Shown piece by piece: positions 47,059-54,457 of a stretch of 64,000 nucleotides of DNA. The stretch comes from Centipeda noxia ATCC 43541 (GTDB lineage Bacteria; Bacillota; Negativicutes; Selenomonadales; Selenomonadaceae). The position numbers were made by a program, and so were the translations under genes. The notes beneath the pieces are model-generated. The model did not search any database. It was not told the origin of the DNA and saw only the letters and a list, made by a program, of their open reading frames with translations. The stretch covers positions 31,865 to 95,864 of the forward strand of contig NZ_GG749279.1 of the NCBI RefSeq assembly GCF_000160555.1. Direction: 5' to 3'. Within the stretch, counting starts at the first letter, position 1; every line of letters begins with the position of its first letter.

Positions 47059-47856
47059 TTACAGCATCCCGCTCATCCAGATGAGACGAAGGCCGAGGCC
47101 GAACATGGCAAGCGATAGGAGAATGAGAATGACCTTGGATTTCGTCTTCTGTGAGATTGCAGCGCCGATCTGTGCGCCGACGGCGGCACCGATGGAGATG
47201 CAGATGGCGGGGGTCCAGATGATGTGATTGAGCAGGAAGTGACTGACGACACCAAACGCCGCCGAACAGGCAAGGACGAAATGCGAGGTCGCCGTCGCCA
47301 TGTGTACGGGGAAGCCGAGCAGATAGACCATGAGCGGTACATGGATCACGCCGCCGCCGATGCCGAAGATGCTTGAGATGAAGCCGACGCCCGCGCTCGC
47401 ACCGATGCCGAGCGAGCGGTTGAACGTAAAATCTGTGGGCAGCGTGTGGACATCCGCGTGCTTCTTGTGTGTGGCGTTCCAGTACATCATCAGTGCCATC
47501 ACAAGCAGGAATGAACCGTATGAGATGTACAGCATCGGTCCTGTGAAGTCATCGACGATGTACGAGCCGAGGAATGCACCCGGCAGGGTTGCCAGTGCGA
47601 ACGGGACGGCGGCAGGGAAAAATACGCGCTGCTGCCGAATATAGGCGAGTGTTCCCGAGAGCGCGTTAGAGAGAACGATGACGAGCGATGTGCCTGTGAT
47701 CTGTGCTGCCGTATGAAAATACGGATAAATACCACCATCCGAGAGGAAGAAGATAAAGATTGGAACGCAGATCAACCCGCCGCCGATGCCGACAAGCGTC
47801 CCAAATGTTCCGACAAAAAGTCCGAGTATAAGAAAGAGCAGAATATCTATTCCCAT
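47059..47856 (-). CDS. TauE/SafE family anion permease
   Basis: 265 residues with about eight membrane segments in two repeated halves (GTFGTLVGIGGGLICVPI and GFISSIFGIGGGVIHVPLM), the hallmark of TauE/SafE (sulfite/organosulfonate exporter) proteins. ATG 47856 follows GGGGAGGG; an upstream in-frame ATG at 47892 lacks an RBS. It is convergent with nrfA. Substrate not determinable. Confidence 0.9.
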   Translation of the reverse strand: MGIDILLFLILGLFVGTFGTLVGIGGGLICVPIFIFFLSDGGIYPYFHTAAQITGTSLVIVLSNALSGTLAYIRQQRVFFPAAVPFALATLPGAFLGSYIVDDFTGPMLYISYGSFLLVMALMMYWNATHKKHADVHTLPTDFTFNRSLGIGASAGVGFISSIFGIGGGVIHVPLMVYLLGFPVHMATATSHFVLACSAAFGVVSHFLLNHIIWTPAICISIGAAVGAQIGAAISQKTKSKVILILLSLAMFGLGLRLIWMSGML

Positions 47857-47910
47857 AAAAGACCCTCCCCCAATAATAACTGCATTGCTCATTATAGCAC
47901 ACAGGAAGTA

Positions 47911-48086
47911 TTAGACAAGGGGACGCGCTTATGATATGATAAACGAAAAGAAGCCCGTTTGTTATTTATGGGAATTTATTTAGGAGAGCTTCTTTTCAAA
48001 TTGCAATGAAAGGAGGACAGAGGAGAGCCCTGGATATCCCAGTGAAATTTTGTGTATTTAAGTGCTAAAGAAAGAAGTGACAAGCG
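47911..48086 (+). promoter_or_regulatory. Promoter and structured leader of cstA
   Basis: TTAGAC, an 18-base spacer, then TATGAT (47935-47940). The leader holds GAAAAGAAGC / GCTTCTTTTC (47945-47954 and 47988-47997), a possible attenuator. A strong AAAGGAGG at 48009-48016 is not followed by a usable start at normal distance; the cstA ATG is 70 bases further on with only a weak AAGAAG ahead of it. Confidence 0.45.
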
Positions 48087-49523
48087 ATGGTTACATTTCT
48101 TGGTGCGCTCGCGACACTCATTGTGGGCTACATTGTTTATGGAACAATTGTAGACCGAGTGTTTGGACGTACAGGAGAGACCGCCCCCTCGATCCGACTG
48201 GAGGATGGAGTGGATTACATCCCCCTGCCGACGTGGAAGGTATTTCTCATCCAGCTCCTCAATATTGCAGGCCTCGGTCCGATCTTTGGCGCGCTCGCCG
48301 GTGCTCTCTGGGGACCGAGCGTCTATCTTTGGATCGTTTTTGGTACAATTTTTGCGGGCGGCGTGCATGACTACCTTTCCGGCATGATCTCGTTTCGCGA
48401 GGATGGAAAGAGCCTCTCAGAGATTGTCGGAAAGAATCTGGGGAACATCATGCTCCAGATTATGCGCATTTTCTCGATCGTTCTGCTCGTCCTTGTCGGC
48501 GTCGTATTTATGACGGGACCTGCAATGCTCCTCTCAAAGCTTACGGGCCTGGAAATGCTCATGTGGCTGGGCGTGATCTTTATCTACTATACAATGGCGA
48601 CCCTCTTGCCGATTGATAAGATCATCGCCCGCTTCTATCCGCTGTTTGGCGTCTGCCTTATTGTCATGGCGCTCGGCATTATGGGAGGCATGCTCTTCGG
48701 TGTTGGCGGACACGTCATGCCGGAGATGACGCTCGAGAACCTGCATCCGAAACAGCTGCCGATCTGGCCGCTGCTCTTTATCACGGTTGCCTGCGGTGCC
48801 GTTTCCGGATTCCATGCGACGCAGTCACCGATCATGTCGCGCTGTCTGAAGGATGAGAGCATGGGCCGTCCGGTCTTCTATGGTGCAATGGTTGCCGAGG
48901 GTATCATCGCGCTCTGCTGGGCAGCAGCAGGCGTAACATTCTATGACGGTACTCCGGGACTCGGCGCAGCGCTCAAAGAGGCGGGCCCCAGCGGCGTTGT
49001 CTATGAGATCTGCAACGGATTTATGGGGGCAGTCGGAATCGGTGGGGTCAGCATTGGTGCGGTTCTTGCGATGCTCGGTGTTATTGCTTGTCCGATTACC
49101 TCCGGCGATACTGCGTTCCGATCGGCGCGTCTGACGCTTGCGGACTGGCTGAACATCCCGCAGAAGGAAGCACCGAAACGCCTCATCATTGCAGTCCCGA
49201 TGCTCGCGATCGGTCTCATTCTTTCGCAGATGGACTTCTCCATCATCTGGCGTTATTTCTCCTGGGCAAATCAGACCCTTGCCATGATTACACTCTGGAT
49301 GGGAACGGCATACCTCTACCTGCATAAGCCGGGCTCCTATGCCTATGTTGTGGCTCTTCTGCCCGCAATCTTCATGTCTGCCGTAACGACGACGTACCTT
49401 CTCCAGGCGCCTGAGGGATTTGGCCTGCCGACGGACATTACGTATCCGGCAGGAATCGGATTCGCTGTCCTGTTCACTCTGCTCTTCGTCCGCGCATATA
49501 TCCTGCGCAAACGCACGATTTGA
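48087..49523 (+). CDS. cstA: Carbon starvation protein CstA family transporter
   Basis: 478 residues with about 13 hydrophobic segments. Typical family sequences: IVYGTIVDRVFG, FGTIFAGGVHDYLSGMISFREDGKS, SGFHATQSPIMSRC and CPITSGDTAFRSARL. CstA proteins import peptides or pyruvate. It is the shorter Firmicutes form compared with E. coli CstA (about 700). It is a single-gene unit. Weak RBS, see leader. Confidence 0.92.
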   Translation: MVTFLGALATLIVGYIVYGTIVDRVFGRTGETAPSIRLEDGVDYIPLPTWKVFLIQLLNIAGLGPIFGALAGALWGPSVYLWIVFGTIFAGGVHDYLSGMISFREDGKSLSEIVGKNLGNIMLQIMRIFSIVLLVLVGVVFMTGPAMLLSKLTGLEMLMWLGVIFIYYTMATLLPIDKIIARFYPLFGVCLIVMALGIMGGMLFGVGGHVMPEMTLENLHPKQLPIWPLLFITVACGAVSGFHATQSPIMSRCLKDESMGRPVFYGAMVAEGIIALCWAAAGVTFYDGTPGLGAALKEAGPSGVVYEICNGFMGAVGIGGVSIGAVLAMLGVIACPITSGDTAFRSARLTLADWLNIPQKEAPKRLIIAVPMLAIGLILSQMDFSIIWRYFSWANQTLAMITLWMGTAYLYLHKPGSYAYVVALLPAIFMSAVTTTYLLQAPEGFGLPTDITYPAGIGFAVLFTLLFVRAYILRKRTI

Positions 49524-49536
49524 GGAAAACTGCGTC

Positions 49537-49568
49537 AAAGACCGCTGTGCAGTCACGCAGCGGTCTTT
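49537..49568 (+). terminator. Terminator after cstA
   Basis: AAAGACCGCTG / CAGCGGTCTTT stem and T-rich tail. Confidence 0.85.
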
Positions 49569-49569
49569 C

Positions 49570-49597
49570 TTGCAAATATCAAACATTATGATAAAAT
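49570..49597 (+). promoter_or_regulatory. Putative promoter of the YbjN-like gene
   Basis: TTGCAA, a 16-base spacer, then TAAAAT, starting right at the end of the terminator. Confidence 0.5.
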
Positions 49598-49650
49598 AAT
49601 TATATATTTGCGGCGGATTTTTCCCGTTCGCACAAGGCAGAGGAGGAACA

Positions 49651-50136
49651 ATGCAAATGGCGCAAAACGAAGAGAAGGACGTTCCGTCGGAAGCCGTCGG
49701 CGAAGGCGTGACCAAGGCGGAGAAATTCCAAGCGTTTCTCAAGGAAAATGATATCAATTTCTTTGAGGCGCAGACACTCGCAGACGAATTCCATACGACG
49801 ATCTTTCGGTCGCGCATCGAAGCAAAAGGGCAAATTTTGCCGATGGCAATTTTCATCGATGACAGCATCTTCACAATCATCCGCACACAGGTTGCGACAG
49901 GGATTAATGTGAAAAATGTCGATCGTATTAAGAACTACCTGAATACGCTTAATGCCGAGTATAAGATCTTCAAGTATTATCTTCGCGAGGACGGCAATAT
50001 CTACCTCGATATTTGTGTGCCGTTTGTCGATGAGACATTCGACAGCCGCATGATCCAGACGCTCCTGCCGATCCTCGTACAGCAGCTTGAGACCGTCTAT
50101 GAGGACCTGATGGCCGAGGTTTGGGCGAAGGACTAG
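49651..50136 (+). CDS. YbjN/secretion-chaperone-like cytosolic protein
   Basis: 161 residues with no signal peptide. The alternating beta pattern (HTTIFRSRIEAKGQILPMAIFIDDSIFTIIRTQVA, DGNIYLDICVPFVD) and C-terminal helix (LLPILVQQLETVYEDLMAEVW) resemble YbjN/type III chaperone-fold proteins. The assignment is by pattern only. AGGAGG precedes the ATG. It is a monocistronic unit between a terminator and another terminator. Confidence 0.55.
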   Translation: MQMAQNEEKDVPSEAVGEGVTKAEKFQAFLKENDINFFEAQTLADEFHTTIFRSRIEAKGQILPMAIFIDDSIFTIIRTQVATGINVKNVDRIKNYLNTLNAEYKIFKYYLREDGNIYLDICVPFVDETFDSRMIQTLLPILVQQLETVYEDLMAEVWAKD

Positions 50137-50153
50137 ATCTGCTCGAAATAAGA

Positions 50154-50188
50154 AGAGGTCGCTTTTCCTAAGAGGCGGTCTCTTTTTT
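50154..50188 (+). terminator. Terminator after YbjN-like gene
   Basis: AGAGGTCGC / GCGGTCTCT stem with two G-T pairs, then T6. Confidence 0.75.
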
Positions 50189-50224
50189 GTGCAAGAAAAC
50201 GAGGTGAAACCGATACTCTAATGC

Positions 50225-50253
50225 TTGATTTCTATTTCAAATCTGAGTACAAT
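50225..50253 (+). promoter_or_regulatory. Promoter of the polysaccharide deacetylase gene
   Basis: TTGATT, a 17-base spacer, then TACAAT. Confidence 0.6.
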
Positions 50254-50294
50254 AAAACACAGCAAAGGAAGAGAAATGTGAAATGGGGGACGGC

Positions 50295-51128
50295 ATGAGT
50301 CTGAAGAAGATGATCAGCGGACGACAATTCTGGTCGATTCTTGCCGTTCTGTTCATTCTGCTTGGCGTTGTAATGATCGCAGGGCACCCACGCGAGGAGG
50401 CCGCATCCGCACCGCTGCCGGCGCCCGAGGATGACGTGAAGGTACTCGTGCTCAACTATCATATGGTCAACCGGATGTTCATATCACTTGCCATTGAGCC
50501 TGAGGATTTCGACTGGCAGATGAAATACCTTGTCGAACACGGCTATCATACGATCAGCCCGGACGAACTCTACGATTTTCTTGCGGGGACGGGAAGACTG
50601 CCCGATCGTCCCGTACTTATTACGTTTGATGATGGATATGTGGACAATTATACGACAGCATATCCGATTTTGAAGAAATACAATCTCAAAGCCACGATCT
50701 TTGTTGTGACCGGATTCCTAGGTAAGCGCAAGGGGTATCTTACCTGGGATCAACTGCGTGAGATGGAGAAAAACGGAATCACTGTCGAGTCTCATACCGT
50801 GACTCACGCGCCGCTGCCGCAGTTGCCCGATGAGCGTATCCGCGAGGAACTTGTGGAGTCCAAGCGGCAGGCAGAAAAAGAGCTCGGGCATCCGATTGAG
50901 TTTATTGCCTATCCGACGGGAGTACATGATCTGCACATTGCGGATATTGCGAAAGAGGCTGGCTATAAGGGCGGCTTTACGGTCAAGTACAGTAATGTCG
51001 ATCGGACCAGCAACGTGTATGCGCTCGAGCGCGTGCCGATCTTCCGCACGGGGGCGACAAACGAAGATTTTGTCGATCGTCTGCACTATACATCGAATAT
51101 GACGCAGTATGGCTGGACACGAAACTAG
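50295..51128 (+). CDS. Polysaccharide deacetylase family protein
   Basis: NodB-domain, metal-dependent N- or O-deacetylase. An uncleaved signal/anchor helix (SILAVLFILLGVVMIAG) is followed by the catalytic domain with TFDDGYVDNY (D-D pair near residue 110) and SHTVTHAPL (HxxxH metal site). It is extracytoplasmic and probably acts on peptidoglycan or another envelope glycan. ATG 50295 has GGGGA just upstream; ATG 50283 is in frame. 277 residues. The last codons of this gene recur as a decayed copy between the two porin genes downstream. Confidence 0.87.
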   Translation: MSLKKMISGRQFWSILAVLFILLGVVMIAGHPREEAASAPLPAPEDDVKVLVLNYHMVNRMFISLAIEPEDFDWQMKYLVEHGYHTISPDELYDFLAGTGRLPDRPVLITFDDGYVDNYTTAYPILKKYNLKATIFVVTGFLGKRKGYLTWDQLREMEKNGITVESHTVTHAPLPQLPDERIREELVESKRQAEKELGHPIEFIAYPTGVHDLHIADIAKEAGYKGGFTVKYSNVDRTSNVYALERVPIFRTGATNEDFVDRLHYTSNMTQYGWTRN

Positions 51129-51191
51129 GGGAAATGTTCGCAAGTATACAATATATTTCAAAATAATAATAAATTGACGGCAATCAAGCAA

Positions 51192-51218
51192 TTGCAAATT
51201 AAAACATTATGTTATAAT
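51192..51218 (+). promoter_or_regulatory. Promoter of the first SLH porin gene
   Basis: TTGCAA, a 15-base spacer, then TATAAT. The same elements with a 16-base spacer precede the second porin. Confidence 0.7.
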
Positions 51219-51235
51219 ATTTAATATAGATTCGA

Positions 51236-51324
51236 GCACAGGATGTGCGAGAAAACATGGATACTTCGCCCTCCTGTATTGGATCAAGCGTTAATCTGAC
51301 AGCGGGATATCCCCGCGAAGGAGG
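51236..51324 (+). promoter_or_regulatory. Structured leader of the first porin mRNA
   Basis: Hairpin GCACA-GGA-TGTGC (51236-51248), element CCTCCT (51270-51275) complementary to the SD AGGAGG (51319-51324), and hairpin GCGGG-ATATC-CCCGC (51302-51316) ending two bases before the SD. All three elements recur in the second copy. Confidence 0.6.
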
Positions 51325-51331
51325 AAGAACG

Positions 51332-52627
51332 ATGAAGAAGACGATGGCAGCTGCTCTTGCAGCAGCACTGACAGTCGGTGCAGCATCCACGACCTTCGCT
51401 GCGGCAAATCCGTTCTCGGATGTGCCCCGTGACCACTGGGCATACGATGCTGTGACGCAGCTCGCAGCCGACGGGGTTGTCGAGGGCTATGGCGACGGCA
51501 CGTTCCGCGGCGACCGCAGCATCACGCGCTATGAGATGGCGCAGATGGTTGCACGCGCAATGGCGAAGGGCGATCTGTCGGCATCGGATCGTGCACTTGT
51601 TGACCGCCTCGCTGCTGAGTTTGCGGATGAACTCAACAACCTCGGCGTCCGCGTCTCGAACCTCGAGCGCAATGCAGATATGGTCAAGTGGACGGGCGAA
51701 CTCCGTTATCGTTATTGGAGCTTCCGCAATGAGTATGGCGACTCTGCCGGCGGAAAGGAAAAGACAAACAGAGATAAGCTCCAACTGCGTCTCTTCCCGA
51801 CAGCTGAGGTCAATGACCACTGGAAGGTCAAGGCTCGTCTGACAGTCGGCAGCGATATGAAGGCGGACGAGAGCGGGAACGTCGCTCTGACCTATGCCTA
51901 TGCCGACGGCAGTTATGGCCGGTTCAACGTGAAGCTCGGCAAGATGCCGCTCTACTCGAACGTGGATGACGGCCTCGTTGTGGATGACTTCTTCTCGGGT
52001 GTACAGGCATCCTACGGCGACAAGTTTAAGGTGCTGGTCGAGGCAGGCCGTTGGAATCTTGCACATGCAAACAAAGGAATCAACGCTACAACGGACGAAT
52101 CTGCCAACTATCAGGGCATTGAGCTGAGCTACCAGAGCGGCAAACTCGTCCGGAGCGGAATTGCGTATCGCCACTTCAACAGTGAAGTATTTAAGACAGC
52201 GCGCCTCTACAATGTTTCGGGCGATCCGAAAGACAGTGCAAATATCTGGTCGATTGGTGCAAAGTATGCGTTTGATAAGAACACGGCGCTCAGTGCGGCC
52301 TATGCGAAGAACACGAAGGCGGACGAGCTCAATCGTGCGGTGAGCGTTCAGTTTGACTACAAGGGCACGAAGAACGCAGATCAGGGATCTTGGGGCGCAT
52401 ATGCTGCGTATCGTTATGTCGCTCCCAACGCAGGTCTTGCTCCGACGTTCTCGACGGATCATCTTACCGGAGGCGTGACAACCTATGGAACGAAGGGCTG
52501 GGATTTCGGCATCGGCTATGTTCCGTTCAAGAATATTTTGACGCAGATCCAGTACTTCAACGGCAAGGAACTCGAGTCAAAGGATAAGGTTCAGACGCTC
52601 TACGGACGTGTCAGCTTCTTCTTCTAA
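51332..52627 (+). CDS. SLH-domain outer membrane porin (Mep45/OmpM type), copy 1
   Basis: 431 residues. Signal peptide to about AASTTFAA (24), then one SLH domain (FSDVPRDHWAYDAVTQLAADG, GTFRGDRSITRYEMAQMVARAM), a short coiled coil (NNLGVRVSNLERN), then a beta-barrel of alternating strands ending in the terminal Phe (RVSFFF). In Selenomonas such proteins span the outer membrane and bind the polyamine-modified peptidoglycan with the SLH domain. ATG 51332 follows AAGGAGG; the frame is open through the leader but is non-coding in character. Confidence 0.93.
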   Translation: MKKTMAAALAAALTVGAASTTFAAANPFSDVPRDHWAYDAVTQLAADGVVEGYGDGTFRGDRSITRYEMAQMVARAMAKGDLSASDRALVDRLAAEFADELNNLGVRVSNLERNADMVKWTGELRYRYWSFRNEYGDSAGGKEKTNRDKLQLRLFPTAEVNDHWKVKARLTVGSDMKADESGNVALTYAYADGSYGRFNVKLGKMPLYSNVDDGLVVDDFFSGVQASYGDKFKVLVEAGRWNLAHANKGINATTDESANYQGIELSYQSGKLVRSGIAYRHFNSEVFKTARLYNVSGDPKDSANIWSIGAKYAFDKNTALSAAYAKNTKADELNRAVSVQFDYKGTKNADQGSWGAYAAYRYVAPNAGLAPTFSTDHLTGGVTTYGTKGWDFGIGYVPFKNILTQIQYFNGKELESKDKVQTLYGRVSFFF

Positions 52628-52683
52628 GGCAAATTTTTGATCTTCTGCGGATGCCAAGCACTGCAGCTGCAAATGAAGTATTC
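52628..52683 (+). other. Spacer after porin 1
   Basis: No feature beyond a CTGCAGCTGCA-like palindromic patch. The usual T-rich terminator is not obvious after porin 1, so readthrough into the second leader is possible. Confidence 0.4.
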
Positions 52684-52726
52684 TGCCCCCAAAAGTTAGG
52701 CTTATGGGATCTAACTTTTGGGGGCA
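52684..52726. mobile_element. Terminal-inverted-repeat-like hairpin, possible IS relic
   Basis: TGCCCCCAAAAGTTAG and its exact reverse complement are 11 bases apart. The sequence resembles IS3-family insertion sequence ends (CCCCAAAAGTTAGA-type). No transposase lies between them, so it would be an excision scar, a minimal non-autonomous element, or a coincidental terminator-like stem. It lacks a T run. Confidence 0.4.
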
Positions 52727-52769
52727 TTGTTATGGCAGAATATAGTATGGGTATACGTACGCCCGCAAA

Positions 52770-52915
52770 GAATCTTCACGGGTGCAGACTCCATATCTGC
52801 ATCCCGCATCAGAAGATTACACTTGATTGTCTGCACTGTACATTGAATATGACGCAGTATGGTCAGATACGTAACAGAGAAAATATTTGCGGCTATATAA
52901 TATATTTCGAATAAT
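52770..52915 (+). pseudogene. Decayed copy of the deacetylase gene 3' end
   Basis: Matches the end of the polysaccharide deacetylase gene (51038-51128 and the following bases). The translated tail LHYTSNMTQYGWTRN of the gene corresponds to LHCTLNMTQYGQIRN here. It has no start and contains an inserted hairpin (AATCTTC...GAAGATT, 52771-52818). It is a scar of the porin duplication. Confidence 0.75.
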
Positions 52916-52939
52916 TATAAATTAATTGCTGTTAAGTGG

Positions 52940-52967
52940 TTGCAAACTTAAAACAATATGCTATAAT
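52940..52967 (+). promoter_or_regulatory. Promoter of the second SLH porin gene
   Basis: TTGCAA, a 16-base spacer, then TATAAT. Confidence 0.7.
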
Positions 52968-52984
52968 ATTTGACGTAGATTCAA

Positions 52985-53073
52985 GTACAGGGTGTGCGAG
53001 GGAACATGGATACTCGATCCTCCTGTCTTGGGTCAAGAATTAATCTGACTGCGGGATGCTCCCGCAAAGGAGG
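52985..53073 (+). promoter_or_regulatory. Structured leader of the second porin mRNA
   Basis: Hairpin GTACA-GGG-TGTGC (52985-52997, a G-T pair keeps the stem), CCTCCT (53019-53024), and hairpin GCGGG-ATGCT-CCCGC (53051-53065) ahead of AGGAGG (53068-53073). The loops differ from copy 1 while the stems are kept. Confidence 0.6.
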
Positions 53074-53080
53074 AAGAACT

Positions 53081-54385
53081 ATGAAGAAGACGATGGTGGC
53101 TGCCCTCGCGGCAGCGCTGACGGTTGGTGCGGCGTCCACGACGTTCGCTGCAGCAAATCCGTTCTCGGATGTGCCCCGTGACCACTGGGCATACGATGCT
53201 GTGACGCAGCTCGCTGCCGATGGCGTTGTCGAGGGCTACGGCGACGGCACGTTCCGCGGCGACCGCAACATGACGCGCTATGAGATGGCGCAGATGGTTG
53301 CACGCGCAATGGCGAAGGGCGATCTCTCGGCATCGGATCGTGCACTTGTGGACCGCCTTGCTGCTGAGTTCGCGGATGAACTCAACAACCTCGGCGTCCG
53401 CGTCTCGAACCTCGAGCGCAATGCGGACATGGTGAAGTGGACGGGTGAGCTCCGTTATCGCTATTGGAGCCGCCGCGACAGCAATGACCATACTGCCGGT
53501 ATGGATTCGAAAAAGAAAAACACGAACCAGCTTCAGCTTCGCCTCTTCCCGACGGCCGAGGTCAACGATCACTGGAAGGTCAAGGCTCGTCTGACGGCAA
53601 GCAACGATATGAAGACGGATAAGAGCGGCGAAGTTTCTCTGACCTACGCCTATGCACACGGCTCCTACGACAAGTTCGATGTGAAGCTCGGCAAAATGCC
53701 CCTCTTCTCGAGCGTCGACGACGGTCTCGTTGTGGATCACTTCTTCTCCGGTGCACAGGTGACCTTCGGCAATAAGGTCAAGGTTGCTCTTGAGGCCGGC
53801 CGCTGGAATCTTAAAAACGCCAACAAGGGGATTGCTGCTGCTGCGACGGATACGGCTGCAAACTACCAGGGCATTGAGCTGAGCTACAGCAACGGCAAGC
53901 TCGTTAACAGCGGTGTTTCGTATCGCCACTTCAAGAGCGATGCGTTTAAGCTTGTAACGAATGGTTACAACACCACGGGTACGGCTGAAGATACGGCTGC
54001 AATCTGGTCGGTCGGCGCAAAGTATGCGTTCGACAAGAACATTGCACTCAGCGCTGCCTATGCAAAGAACACGAAGGCAGACAAGCTGGATCATTCCAGC
54101 AGCTTCCAGCTTGACTACAAGGGCACGAAGAAGTCCGACATGGGTTCGTGGGGCGCATACGCTGCATACCGTTATGTTGCAGCAAATGCTTCGCTTGCAC
54201 CGACCTACTCCACGGCGGATCTTCTGGCCAACCTGACCCCGTATGGTATGAAGGGCTGGGACTTCGGCATCGGCTATGTTCCGTTCAAGAACGTCCTGAC
54301 GCAGGTACAGTACTTCAACGGCAAGGAGCTCACGACGGACGACAAGGTTCAGACCCTCTACGGCCGCGTCAGCTTCTTCTTCTAA
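53081..54385 (+). CDS. SLH-domain outer membrane porin (Mep45/OmpM type), copy 2
   Basis: 434 residues, same architecture as its neighbour. Signal peptide, SLH and coiled-coil regions are nearly identical (about the first 135 residues). The barrel differs mainly in presumed surface loops, for example RRDSNDHTAGMDSKKKN against FRNEYGDSAGGKEKTN, and a longer loop around residues 305-320. The C-terminus is the same RVSFFF. ATG 53081 follows AAAGGAGG. A strong palindromic terminator follows. Confidence 0.93.
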   Translation: MKKTMVAALAAALTVGAASTTFAAANPFSDVPRDHWAYDAVTQLAADGVVEGYGDGTFRGDRNMTRYEMAQMVARAMAKGDLSASDRALVDRLAAEFADELNNLGVRVSNLERNADMVKWTGELRYRYWSRRDSNDHTAGMDSKKKNTNQLQLRLFPTAEVNDHWKVKARLTASNDMKTDKSGEVSLTYAYAHGSYDKFDVKLGKMPLFSSVDDGLVVDHFFSGAQVTFGNKVKVALEAGRWNLKNANKGIAAAATDTAANYQGIELSYSNGKLVNSGVSYRHFKSDAFKLVTNGYNTTGTAEDTAAIWSVGAKYAFDKNIALSAAYAKNTKADKLDHSSSFQLDYKGTKKSDMGSWGAYAAYRYVAANASLAPTYSTADLLANLTPYGMKGWDFGIGYVPFKNVLTQVQYFNGKELTTDDKVQTLYGRVSFFF

Positions 54386-54410
54386 GACAAACTTGCGATT
54401 TCATCGCATA

Positions 54411-54444
54411 CAAAAAGAGCACTGCAATTGCAGTGCTCTTTTTG
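54411..54444. terminator. Perfectly palindromic bidirectional terminator
   Basis: A 34-base perfect palindrome centred on CAATTG with A5 and T5 ends, lying between convergent genes. Confidence 0.88.
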
Positions 54445-54457
54445 TATGAGGGTATTT

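Larger units (their letters stand above)
51038..52627 (+). repeat. Left copy of a tandem duplication (deacetylase 3' end, leader, porin)
   Basis: Starts around the ATCTTC-CACGG sequence near the end of the deacetylase gene and runs through promoter, leader and the first porin. It matches the segment from about 52770 to 54385 in order. A 33-base stretch beginning TCTGCACT (51080 and 52830) differs at only two positions. Confidence 0.75.
52770..54385 (+). repeat. Right copy of the tandem duplication
   Basis: Includes the deacetylase relic, a second promoter and leader, and the second porin gene. See the left copy at 51038. Confidence 0.75.

Noticed and set aside
51284..52462. Antisense frames of 392 and 353 codons opposite both porin genes
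   Set aside because: Present in both copies only because the porins are duplicated. No start signals; the porin reading has a signal peptide, SLH domain and barrel.
52769..52820. Hairpin AATCTTC/GAAGATT as a riboswitch-like element
   Set aside because: Its arms coincide with two separate stretches of the duplicated deacetylase tail, so the pairing is better explained as decay and insertion in the relic.
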